Shown here piece by piece: positions 43,081 through 51,084 of a stretch of DNA of 64,000 nucleotides. The notes below the pieces were generated by a model. The model searched no databases. It was not told the origin of the DNA and worked only from the letters and a program-made list of their open reading frames with translations. A program made the position numbers and the translations under genes. Source of the stretch: Marisediminicola sp040546025 (GTDB lineage: Bacteria > Actinomycetota > Actinomycetes > Actinomycetales > Microbacteriaceae); assembly GCF_040546025.1 (NCBI RefSeq), contig NZ_JBEPNA010000011.1, forward strand, positions 1 through 64,000, in the 5' to 3' direction. The stretch's first letter is position 1. The number at the start of each line of letters is the position of its first letter.

Positions 43081-43151
43081 CGAGAGTGCTCCTTTTCGTC
43101 GACTGTGACTGCCGCGAAAGGCACAGTCGGCGCAATTGCGCACTCTCGGCG
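43078..43151. repeat. Nested inverted repeat between ilvE and the FAH gene
   Basis: Outer arms CGCCGAGAGTGC (43078-43089) and GCACTCTCGGCG (43140-43151) are exact complements. Inside them CGACTGTG (43100-43107) pairs with CACAGTCG (43122-43129). The whole 74-bp block can fold into a long interrupted stem. It may terminate ilvE transcription, although no T-run follows, or be a REP/MITE-like element. Copies elsewhere in the genome would settle this. Confidence 0.6.
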
Positions 43152-43230
43152 AAACTGGGTAGCGCCCCGGCGGGGTGCGGTGTCTGCACCGTGCGGAACC
43201 GACACCCCGAACGGGTCTAGGCTCGAAACC

Positions 43231-44001
43231 GTGAAAATCGCGCGTTTCAGCACCGGTGGAGATCCTCGTTTCGGAATCGTCGACGACGACGACGACCTGG
43301 TCGTCCTCGCCGGAGATCCCATGTTCAGCGGCTTCGACACGACCGGCGAGCGCATCCCGCTCGCCGACGTGAAGCTCCTCGCCCCCGTCATCCCGCGGTC
43401 CAAGGTGATCTGCGTCGGACTCAACTACGCCGACCACAAGGCAGACATGGGCGACGTCGGGCCGACGAACCCGCTCATCTTCTTGAAGCCCAACACGGCA
43501 GTCGCCGGCCCCGGCGACACGATCGTCATCCCGCCCGTCGACGGGCGCATCGTGCACGAGGGCGAGCTCGTCATCGTGATCGGCAAGATCGGCAAGCAGG
43601 TCAAAGCCGCCGACTACGCCGACTACATCTTCGGTTACACGATCGGCAACGACGTCTCGGCGCGCGACGTGATGTTCGCCGACGGCCAGTGGGCAAGGGC
43701 CAAGGGCTACGACACCTTCGCTCCGATCGGTCCATGGATCGAAACTGACATCGACGCGCAGAACCTCGCCATCACGACGTTCGTCGACGGTGAGCCGCGT
43801 CGGGTCGGTACGACCTCGGACATGATCCACAAGATCCCCGAGATCATCGAATTCTGCTCGGATGTCTGGACGCTTCTGCCCGGCGACATCATTATGACGG
43901 GCACCCCGGCGGGCCTCGGCGGCTTCGTCGATGGACAGACGGTCGACATCACGATCGAGGGAATCGGCACGCTGTCGAACCCCGCGCGCAACCGCGCCTG
44001 A
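43231..44001 (+). CDS. Fumarylacetoacetate hydrolase-family protein
   Basis: 256 aa from GTG 43231; TAGGCT (43218-43223) lies 7 bp upstream, suggesting a leaderless start. FAH-fold catalytic domain from about residue 55: VICVGLNYADHKADMG, HEGELVIVIGK (metal-binding Glu), YTIGNDVSARDV, GYDTFAPIGPWI and PGDIIMTGTPAGLG. Family members include acylpyruvases, oxaloacetate tautomerase/decarboxylases and aromatic catabolic hydratases; no aromatic genes are nearby, so a housekeeping keto-acid role is more likely. A similar gene lies between leuB and gltX in M. tuberculosis, so the location is conserved. Confidence 0.85.
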   Translation: MKIARFSTGGDPRFGIVDDDDDLVVLAGDPMFSGFDTTGERIPLADVKLLAPVIPRSKVICVGLNYADHKADMGDVGPTNPLIFLKPNTAVAGPGDTIVIPPVDGRIVHEGELVIVIGKIGKQVKAADYADYIFGYTIGNDVSARDVMFADGQWARAKGYDTFAPIGPWIETDIDAQNLAITTFVDGEPRRVGTTSDMIHKIPEIIEFCSDVWTLLPGDIIMTGTPAGLGGFVDGQTVDITIEGIGTLSNPARNRA

Positions 44002-44190
44002 GTCGCAGCCCCGGTGTCGGTAGCGCGGTGACGTCCCTGTTCGGTGGCGTATCCGAGGAGTTTCTGCACCACGCCGTGTCGCGCGACCATCCGGGTCGGC
44101 GTGGCGCCGGATCTCCTGCGTTGCGTTGCGTGAGTGCGTTCGGCGGCGCGGGCGAGCGGATGCTGTGATGCGGGTCGCTGTGTGGATTAC

Positions 44191-45285
44191 GTGACCGGCG
44201 CCGGAGTGCGAGCCGTCCTGCCGGGGCTCGCGGCGGCGGCATCCGCTGTGCTCGTCGCGTGGATGCTGCACCTCGTGCTTCCGTGGCTGCCGCTGCTCAC
44301 CGCGGCCGTCGTGCTCGGCATCGTCGTCGGGCAGCTGCCGTGGTTCGCACCGGCGCTCGACCATACGCTGAAGCCCGGAATTCGGTTCTCGGCGAAGACG
44401 CTCATGCGTGCCGGCGTCGTGCTGCTCGGGCTGAAGCTCAGCCTCGGCGACATCGCCGGGCTCGGTGTCGTCGCGATCCTGGCGATCGTCGGCCTCGTGA
44501 TCGTGACCTTCTTCGGAACCTGGGCCCTCGGCATCCTGATGCGCCTGCCGGGCAGCGAGCCGCTGCTCGTCGCGGCGGGCTTCTCGATCTGCGGCGCCTC
44601 GGCGATCGGCGCGATGAGCGCGGCGACCCGCAGCAGGCCCGAGGAGCAGGCGACCCCGGTGGCGCTCGTCACCCTGTGCGGTACCCTCGCCATCGCGGTG
44701 CTGCCGGCCCTCCAGGCTCCGCTTGGGCTGTCCAACGCCGGGTTCGGGCACTGGGTCGGCGCGAGCGTGCACGACGTGGGGCAGGTCGTCGCCACGGCGC
44801 AGACGGCCGGATCCGCCGCGCTCGCGATCGCCGTCGTGGTCAAGCTCACCCGGGTGCTGATGCTCGCACCGATGGTGACCGTCGCCTCGGTCGCCGTGCG
44901 CCGACGGGAGGCGCTCGCCGCCGCATCCGCCCGCAGCAATGCCCGGCCGGGCCCCGCCGAAGGCGCCCACGTCGCCCCCGCCGGCGCTCCGCCCGTCGGA
45001 AACTCAGGAAACCGCGCGAAGCCCCACGCGCGCATCCGCGTGATCCCGCTCTTCGTGCTCGGATTTCTCGCCGCTGTTCTGCTCAATTCCTTCGTTTCCC
45101 TCCCGGGGCCCGTGCTCGCGGGAGCGGATGCCGTGCAGACGGTGCTTCTCGCGACCGCGCTGTTCGCCCTCGGGACGAGCGTGCGCATCCGCTCCCTTGT
45201 CCGCACGGGATGGCGTGCCCTCATCGTCGGGCTCTCGTCCTGGCTGCTCATCGCGGTGCTCGCCTATGCCGCGATCTGGCTCTGA
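44191..45285 (+). CDS. YeiH-family (UPF0324) putative exporter
   Basis: About 364 aa from GTG 44191; GTG 44182 is an alternative and neither has a clear RBS. Nine to ten TM helices, with LPWLPLLTAAVVLGIVVGQ, RFSAKTLMRAGVVLLGLKLSL and LVAAGFSICGASAIGAMSAAT (family hallmark), then GHWVGASVHDVGQVVATAQTAG. A 50-residue hydrophilic loop at about 245-295 is longer than usual. YeiH-type proteins have been called sulfate exporters, but the substrate is not firmly known. It interrupts the FAH-gltX neighbourhood found in mycobacteria. Confidence 0.75.
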   Translation: MTGAGVRAVLPGLAAAASAVLVAWMLHLVLPWLPLLTAAVVLGIVVGQLPWFAPALDHTLKPGIRFSAKTLMRAGVVLLGLKLSLGDIAGLGVVAILAIVGLVIVTFFGTWALGILMRLPGSEPLLVAAGFSICGASAIGAMSAATRSRPEEQATPVALVTLCGTLAIAVLPALQAPLGLSNAGFGHWVGASVHDVGQVVATAQTAGSAALAIAVVVKLTRVLMLAPMVTVASVAVRRREALAAASARSNARPGPAEGAHVAPAGAPPVGNSGNRAKPHARIRVIPLFVLGFLAAVLLNSFVSLPGPVLAGADAVQTVLLATALFALGTSVRIRSLVRTGWRALIVGLSSWLLIAVLAYAAIWL

Positions 45286-45334
45286 CCCAGCGCCCAGCGG
45301 CGGCATCCGGCACGCCGATAGAATCGGGAGCAAC

Positions 45335-46810
45335 ATGCCTGCCTCCTTCACCTCCGCATCCGGTAGCGACGTCCGCGTGCGCTTCTGCCCGTCTCCGACG
45401 GGAACCCCGCACGTCGGGCTCATCCGCACGGCCCTGTTCAACTGGGCGTACGCGCGCCACACCGGCGGCAAGCTGATCTTCCGCATCGAGGACACGGATG
45501 CCGCGCGCGACAGCGAGGAGAGCTACGGGCAACTGCTCGAGGCGATGAGCTGGCTCGGGCTCGACTGGGACGAGGGCGTCGACGTCGGCGGGCCGCACGG
45601 ACCCTACCGGCAGTCGCTGCGCACCAGCATCTATCGCGACATCATCGAGCAGCTGCGCGCGAGCGGACACCTCTACGAGAGCTTCGCTACCGGCGAGGAG
45701 ATCGAGGCGCGCAACGTCGCCGCCGGCCGTGACCCCAAGCAGGGCTACGACAACTTCGAGCGCGACCTGACCGACGAGCAGCGCGCCGCCCACCTCGAGG
45801 AGGGCCGCGTGCCGGCGCTTCGTCTGAGGGTGCCCGACACCGAGCTGTCGTTCGACGACCTCGTGCGCGGGCCGATCACGTTCCCGGTCGGCAGCTTCAC
45901 CGACTTCGTCGTCGTCCGCCCGAACGGCGCCCCGCTCTACACGTTCGTGAACCCGGTCGACGACGCCCTCATGGGCATCACCCACGTGCTGCGCGGCGAG
46001 GACCTGCTCTCATCAACCCCGCGGCAGATCGCGCTATACCACGCGCTCATCGAGATCGGCGTCGCCACGGCGATCCCGCGCTTCGGCCACCTCCCCTACG
46101 TGATGGGGGAGGGCAACAAGAAGCTCAGCAAACGCGACCCCGAGTCGAACCTGTTCCTGCACCGCGACCGCGGCTTCCTGCCCGAGGGGCTGCTCAACTA
46201 CCTCTCGCTGCTCGGCTGGTCGCTCACCCACGACCGCGACGTGTTCACGACCGAGGAGATGATCGCGGCGTTCGACGTCACCGACGTGAACCCGAACCCG
46301 GCCCGTTTCGACCTCAAGAAGGCCGAGTCGATCAACGGCGACCATATCCGGATGCTGCCCGTCGACGAGTTCGCGCAGCGCCTCGCCCCGTACCTCGGCG
46401 AGCTCGTCTCGCTTCCGGAGGACGAGCCGATGCTGCGCGCCGCCGCCCCGCTCGTGCAGGAACGCATGCAGCTGCTCGGCGAGGCGCCGGGGTTGCTCGC
46501 CTTCCTGTTCACGCCGGACGACGAGATCGCTTGGGATGCCGACGCGCTGCCCAAGGCTGACGCCCGCCCCACCCTCGATGCCGCGCTCGCCGCGCTGCGC
46601 GCGCTCGAGGACTGGACGACGGAGACGACGGAGGATGCCCTGCGCACCGCCCTCATCGAGGGCCTCGGCCTCAAGCCGCGAATCGCGTTCGGGCCCGTGC
46701 GCTCGGCGATCTCCGGTCGCCGAATCAGCCCGCCGCTGTTCGAGTCGATGGAGCTGCTCGGCAAGGTGTCGACGATCGCCCGCATCGAGAGGCTCGCGGC
46801 GACCCTATGA
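45335..46810 (+). CDS. gltX: Glutamate--tRNA ligase
   Basis: 491 aa from ATG 45335, with GGGAG 5-9 bp upstream and TAGAAT at 45319-45324 as -10. Class I synthetase charging tRNA-Glu: HIGH-like site in CPSPTGTPHVGLIRTALFNWAYAR, KMSKS-like KKLSKRDPESN, RIEDTDAARD and VLRGEDLLSSTPRQIALY. E. coli HipA inactivates this enzyme by phosphorylating a Ser next to KMSKS; that position is not obvious here. The next gene overlaps it by ATGA. Confidence 0.96.
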   Translation: MPASFTSASGSDVRVRFCPSPTGTPHVGLIRTALFNWAYARHTGGKLIFRIEDTDAARDSEESYGQLLEAMSWLGLDWDEGVDVGGPHGPYRQSLRTSIYRDIIEQLRASGHLYESFATGEEIEARNVAAGRDPKQGYDNFERDLTDEQRAAHLEEGRVPALRLRVPDTELSFDDLVRGPITFPVGSFTDFVVVRPNGAPLYTFVNPVDDALMGITHVLRGEDLLSSTPRQIALYHALIEIGVATAIPRFGHLPYVMGEGNKKLSKRDPESNLFLHRDRGFLPEGLLNYLSLLGWSLTHDRDVFTTEEMIAAFDVTDVNPNPARFDLKKAESINGDHIRMLPVDEFAQRLAPYLGELVSLPEDEPMLRAAAPLVQERMQLLGEAPGLLAFLFTPDDEIAWDADALPKADARPTLDAALAALRALEDWTTETTEDALRTALIEGLGLKPRIAFGPVRSAISGRRISPPLFESMELLGKVSTIARIERLAATL

Positions 46811-47769
46811 CCCGCGATACCGTGCCCGAGACGACCGAGGGGCTCTACGACGTCGCCGTCGTCGGCGCCGGCCCCGGCGGGCTCAGCGCCGCGCTGAACC
46901 TGGTGCGCGCGCGGCGGCGGACGATCGTGCTGGACGGCAACCGGCCGCGCAACGCCGCGACTTTCCACTCGCATGGTTTCATCACGCGCGACGGCGTCTC
47001 GCCGCTCGAGCTGCGCGGACTCGCCCGCGAGGAGCTGAAGGAGTACCCGAACTACGAGTACCACCAGACGATGGTGGTGTCGGTAGTTCAGGCGGACGAG
47101 GGGTTCCTCGTCGCCACGAAGGGGCCGGGGTTCACGAGGTCCGAGTACCGCGCCCGCACCATCGTGATCGCCACGGGCGTCAGCGAGCTCATGCCGACGC
47201 TGCCGACGCTGCGGGCGTTCTACGGCACCAGCATCCACAGCTGCATCGAGTGCGACGGCTACGAGGAGCGCGACAAGCCCATCGCGATCCTCGGCGACAC
47301 CGACGACCTCGCCGATCGGGCGATCCTCGCCTCCCAGTGGAGCGGCGACGTGATCGTCTTCGCCGGTGCCACCGGAGGGGTGACCGACGACGAGGAGGCG
47401 GAACTGGCCGAGCGCGGCATCCGCGTCGAGCGCCGCCTCGTCGTCGACGTCGTCGGGGACCGCACCGGGCTCACCGGCATCCGGCTCGAGGACGGCGAGA
47501 CGGTCGCCCGCACCGCCGCATTCGTGCGGCCCGTCTACGAACCCCGGCTCGGCTACCTCGAGTCGCTCGGCCTGCAGCGCGCCGACGACGGCTACCTCGC
47601 GGTGGATGCCGAGGGGCGCACGTCACTGTTGGGCGTCTACGCCGCCGGCGACTCGGCCTCTCCCGGGCCGCGCCAGCTCATCATCGCCGCGGGCCAGGGC
47701 GCGAGGGTCGCTTCCGCGCTCAACCGGGACCTGCTCGAGGTTCGCCCCGCCGTCACCGTGACGGGCTGA
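46807..47769 (+). CDS. Thioredoxin reductase-like FAD-dependent oxidoreductase
   Basis: 320 aa, ATGA overlap with gltX. FAD-binding VAVVGAGPGGLSAALNLVRA (residues 17-36) and VYAAGDSAS near the C-terminus fit the low-molecular-weight thioredoxin reductase family. The redox motif is CIEC at Cys146-Cys149 (SCIECDGYE), in the position of CATC in E. coli TrxB. The second nucleotide-binding site, normally GxGxxA, reads AILGDTDDLADRA, so the NADPH loop is degenerate. It may use another donor or act as an oxidase. It is unlikely to be the main TrxB of the cell. Confidence 0.75.
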   Translation: MTRDTVPETTEGLYDVAVVGAGPGGLSAALNLVRARRRTIVLDGNRPRNAATFHSHGFITRDGVSPLELRGLAREELKEYPNYEYHQTMVVSVVQADEGFLVATKGPGFTRSEYRARTIVIATGVSELMPTLPTLRAFYGTSIHSCIECDGYEERDKPIAILGDTDDLADRAILASQWSGDVIVFAGATGGVTDDEEAELAERGIRVERRLVVDVVGDRTGLTGIRLEDGETVARTAAFVRPVYEPRLGYLESLGLQRADDGYLAVDAEGRTSLLGVYAAGDSASPGPRQLIIAAGQGARVASALNRDLLEVRPAVTVTG

Positions 47770-47771
47770 GG

Positions 47772-48434
47772 ATGCAGACTCGGCGCAGAAAGCTGCTCGG
47801 CTGGCTGCCCGCCGTGATCTTGAGCCTGATCATCGCCGGTGCGTTGATCACCTCGGGTGTCGTGATCCAGCGCGGCCTCGCCGAGCCGCCGCCGCCGCCG
47901 GACAGCGCGCAGGTCACGGGAGCGGACCTGTCGCTGTTCACCGAGGAGGGTCTGGCCTACATCGACCGCAGCCGCAAGGTGCGCTTCGACCTGTCTGAGC
48001 CGCCGGTCACGGCAGCCTCCCTCGGCCTGCCCGCGAACGGGACCCTCGCGATCGAGCCGCCCGAGACGGGCCTGAGCTACAGCGTCGCGATCTTCGGCGG
48101 TGGCGCCGAGCCGGGCGGGCTCACCCTCAACGCGAGGGAGCTGAGCATCGAGACGGATGACGGCGAGGTCGTCGCCGTGCGCGTGCCGCTCAGCACCTTT
48201 TCGAGTTTCAGCGACCTGTTGAACGAGGCGCGCGCGGATGCCGGCACCTACGGCTGGGATGTGTCGGATGCCGACCGCATCGTCGAGGAGATGGGGGAGG
48301 CGACGCGGGCCGGAGTCCCCTACTCGTTCAGCTTCGGCCCGGGCGATGTCCTCGGGGTGGCCGTGATGGCGACGGCGAGCTGCGAGAAATTCGGGTGTGC
48401 GGTCGAGTTCGAAGTAGCCCCCCGCGTAGGCTAA
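47772..48434 (+). CDS. Membrane-anchored extracytoplasmic protein, unknown function
   Basis: 220 aa from ATG 47772, 2 bp after the flavoprotein gene, with GAGG-type RBS inside that gene's end. A basic N-terminus and one hydrophobic helix (WLPAVILSLIIAGALITSGVVI, residues 11-32) are followed by a Pro-rich linker and a beta-rich extracytoplasmic domain of about 160 residues with a Cys pair near the end (SCEKFGCAVEF). No recognised domain. Operon position suggests export linked to the gltX-flavoprotein transcript, without a clear functional link. Confidence 0.65.
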   Translation: MQTRRRKLLGWLPAVILSLIIAGALITSGVVIQRGLAEPPPPPDSAQVTGADLSLFTEEGLAYIDRSRKVRFDLSEPPVTAASLGLPANGTLAIEPPETGLSYSVAIFGGGAEPGGLTLNARELSIETDDGEVVAVRVPLSTFSSFSDLLNEARADAGTYGWDVSDADRIVEEMGEATRAGVPYSFSFGPGDVLGVAVMATASCEKFGCAVEFEVAPRVG

Positions 48435-48468
48435 AGTAGGGAGTCGGCCCGGCTTCGGCAGGGCCCTG

Positions 48469-48540
48469 TGGGGTGTGGTGTAATTGGCAACACGGAAGAT
48501 TCTGATTCTTTTGTTCTTGGTTCGAGTCCAGGCACCCCAG
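48469..48540 (+). tRNA. tRNA-Gln (CTG anticodon)
   Basis: A 72-nt cloverleaf: acceptor TGGGGTG (48469-48475) pairs with CACCCCA (48533-48539), discriminator G at 48540, D-arm with GTGTAATTGGCAACAC, anticodon loop TTCTGAT giving CTG for glutamine, and T-arm GG-TTCGAGT-CC. The 3' CCA is not encoded, as is usual in actinobacteria. A terminator follows directly. Confidence 0.95.
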
Positions 48541-48545
48541 CTTTG

Positions 48546-48576
48546 AGGCCCTGAATCCCGGGCCTTTTTCTTTTTC
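48546..48576 (+). terminator. Intrinsic terminator after tRNA-Gln
   Basis: AGGCCC (48546-48551) pairs with GGGCCT (48560-48565) around an 8-nt loop, followed by TTTTTCTTTTTC. Canonical rho-independent terminator starting 5 bp after the tRNA. Confidence 0.9.
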
Positions 48577-48769
48577 CTCGAGAGCGAGACTCGATTCGGC
48601 TCGATTTTCGTTCGATGATCCGGCGCGTGATCACAATTCATCGCTCCGAGGGCAGCGCCCGGGAGGCTGGCACAGCTGGGATTCGGGTGGGTTGCATCAC
48701 GTGATTGGGAAGGCGATTCTTGAATGTGATGCACGCCAACGGAGGCGTGTCGCGCGTGAGGAGTTCGAC

Positions 48770-50947
48770 ATGAACCGCAGCATCCGCCACCGGGGCTCGG
48801 TCCCCGTCGCAGATATCGCGTCAGGGGAGATCGTGCGCCGAGGGCGCCCGGTCCGCATCACAGGGGAGTTCGGAGAGCGCGACGCGCACGCCGTCGTGGT
48901 CACAGGTGGCGGTGTTGCCGAAGTGTCGTTGGTGGGCGAGACGCTCGTCATCGACACTTCGGGGCTCGCGATCGGCGGCCACACGGTCCTGGTCAACGGG
49001 ATTCCCGCGCAGGGCAAGCACAAGGGCCGGCAGGATGCGGCGTTCGATGTCGTCGTCGTTGACACGCCTGCGGCCCTTGACGAGGGGCTTGCCGTGCTGC
49101 ACGCGTCGCGGATCCGCATCGGCGAACTTGACATCGAGTCTCTACCGATGGATGCCGGGGCCGAAGGCCAGTTCCGCGACATATTCAAGGCGGTGAGCCG
49201 GGACGGTGGGGAGGCGGTCACCCTCGCGTTCGACCAGGTCGGGGAGCGTATCGATATTGAGGAGGAGCTGGCGGCTCTCTCGAGTCGGCGGCGGGAGCGG
49301 TACGGTCGCATCGAGCCGGCGCTGTTCGAACAGCTCGAGCACGGCGGCGACGTCGAGGTCGCGGTGTGGGCGTCGACGCGCGGTATTGACCTGTCGACGC
49401 CGGAGAAGTCCGACAAGCGACCCGCGCGAAAGCCGAGCCGCAGTGACGCGCGCACGCGGAAGGAATGGACGGCGCTCGGCGAGACGCTCGCGGAGGTCGC
49501 GGGGGAGTTCGGACTCGTGCCCGAGCGAATCGACCAGGCGGCGCCCGTCGTCTACGGACGCATGCCTGCCGACGCCGTGCGCAGGCTCGCGGAGCACGAC
49601 CTCGTCGCGGGCGTCTTCCGTTATGACCGTGAGGGCGTCGACGACCTCGACGACTCGATAGCGATCCATAACAGTGACGACGCGCACTCTGCCGGATTCA
49701 CTGGCGCGGGCGTCGACGTGGCGGTGTACGAGCAGGGGCCGGACGTCACGACGAACCTCGCCATCTCCGGGCGATTTGAGACGCCGGGAGCGATGAGCAG
49801 CCACTCGCGCATGACGCACGGGATCATCCGCAACACGGAGCGCAACCGTCCGCGCGGGCACGCCCCGGGAGCCAACCTCTTCTCAGCGAACAGCTACGAT
49901 CTCGATGCGATCCGCTGGGCCGCGCAGGACGAGGGTTGCACCGTGATCAGCCAGAGTTTTCACCGCAACGCCGAGCAGACAAGCGATTCGCTGTCGCACG
50001 ACGACAACTACAAGGACTGGCTCGCGCTGCACTGGCCGTATCCGACGATCGTGGAGGCGGCTGGCAACGGCACCTCTACCGAGTTCGTCAACCACAAAGG
50101 CTACAACCGCCTGACAGTCGGAAGCCACGACGACAACGCGAGCGCCATGGCGTCGAGTTCGGTGTTTCGCAACCCCAGGTCTTCGCACGGCGACCGGGAG
50201 CTACCCGAGATCGCGGGCAACGGCATCGGTGTCACGGTCGTTGGGCTCACCGACAGCGGGACGAGCTTTGCGGCGCCAGCAGTCGCGGGCATCGCGGCAT
50301 GCGTGCAGGAAGCGGCGCCGCTGCTGCGGTCGTGGCCCGAGGGGACTCGTGCCGTGCTCATGGCGGGCGCGTGGCGCAATCCGAGCGGGGGGCGCTGGCG
50401 GGCAGACCTCGTCGCGGGAGTCGACGGGCGCGACGGCGCCGGCACAGTCGACGCGGGGCGCTCCACATCGATCGCGCAGTCGCGCCAGAACCGCAACAAC
50501 TCGGGGGCGCTCCGCGGCTTCGACGTCGGGACGCTGCGCTCGTCCGACCTCGACGGGTCGGGGCGTACGACGTTCCGTTACCGCATCACGACACCCCGGA
50601 CGCCGCTGTTCTTCGGTTCGCACGTCAAGGTGGCGCTCGCGTGGGACTCGAAGGCAACCCGCACCGACATCCTGTTCCTGTCGATCTACCAGAACACGCT
50701 CACGGTCGACCTCGACCTCGAAGTGCGCGACTCGTCGGGCTCTCTCGTCGCGTCGAGCATGTCGTGGGACAACAGCTACGAGATCGCCGAGTTCGATGCC
50801 AAGGCGGGCGAGACATATGACATCCGGATCCGCCGCTGGGCGGGCTCCGACGACGTCTGGTTTGGCATCGCCTGGACGCAGATTTCGACGCTGTTCGACA
50901 TGTTCGGCTCGGTGCAGACTGCTCCGGTCTTCGGGCTCGGAGGCTGA
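48770..50947 (+). CDS. Subtilase (S8) family protein with Glu in place of the catalytic Asp
   Basis: 725 aa from ATG 48770, chosen for GAGGAG at 48756-48761; ATG 48692 is upstream without an RBS. There is no signal peptide. Residues 1-300 are a domain I do not recognise. The subtilase core follows: the strand usually ending in the catalytic Asp reads VDVAVYEQGPD with Glu321, then His350 (MTHGIIRN), oxyanion Asn433 (EAAGNGTS) and nucleophile Ser499 (SGTSFAAPAVAG). A beta-rich C-terminal domain (about 590-700) resembles the prepeptidase/P-domain type (YDIRIRRWAG). It sits between tRNA-Gln and a phosphatase gene, unlike the surrounding core genes, and could have arrived with a mobile element. 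Confidence 0.8.
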   Translation: MNRSIRHRGSVPVADIASGEIVRRGRPVRITGEFGERDAHAVVVTGGGVAEVSLVGETLVIDTSGLAIGGHTVLVNGIPAQGKHKGRQDAAFDVVVVDTPAALDEGLAVLHASRIRIGELDIESLPMDAGAEGQFRDIFKAVSRDGGEAVTLAFDQVGERIDIEEELAALSSRRRERYGRIEPALFEQLEHGGDVEVAVWASTRGIDLSTPEKSDKRPARKPSRSDARTRKEWTALGETLAEVAGEFGLVPERIDQAAPVVYGRMPADAVRRLAEHDLVAGVFRYDREGVDDLDDSIAIHNSDDAHSAGFTGAGVDVAVYEQGPDVTTNLAISGRFETPGAMSSHSRMTHGIIRNTERNRPRGHAPGANLFSANSYDLDAIRWAAQDEGCTVISQSFHRNAEQTSDSLSHDDNYKDWLALHWPYPTIVEAAGNGTSTEFVNHKGYNRLTVGSHDDNASAMASSSVFRNPRSSHGDRELPEIAGNGIGVTVVGLTDSGTSFAAPAVAGIAACVQEAAPLLRSWPEGTRAVLMAGAWRNPSGGRWRADLVAGVDGRDGAGTVDAGRSTSIAQSRQNRNNSGALRGFDVGTLRSSDLDGSGRTTFRYRITTPRTPLFFGSHVKVALAWDSKATRTDILFLSIYQNTLTVDLDLEVRDSSGSLVASSMSWDNSYEIAEFDAKAGETYDIRIRRWAGSDDVWFGIAWTQISTLFDMFGSVQTAPVFGLGG

Positions 50948-50960
50948 CCAGGCCGGGGAA

Positions 50961-50987
50961 GAGGATGCCGCGACCCGCGGCATCCTC
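50961..50987. terminator. Strong hairpin between convergent genes
   Basis: GAGGATGCCGC (50961-50971) and its exact complement GCGGCATCCTC (50977-50987) enclose 5 nt. It lies 13 bp after the subtilase stop and faces the end of the convergent phosphodiesterase gene. With no T-run it is a probable but not canonical bidirectional terminator. Confidence 0.65.
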
Positions 50988-51084
50988 GTGGCGCTGCACG
51001 AGTGGACGGATGCCCGGACGGCACCGCCGCTCGGCACAACCGCCATCGCCTACCGCCGCGGCTTCGTCATTGGCGCCGTCGCCT

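Noticed and set aside
48469..48540. tRNA-Gln as an attachment site for an element carrying the subtilase gene
   Set aside because: No second copy of the tRNA 3' end was seen downstream and no integrase is present, so integration cannot be supported.
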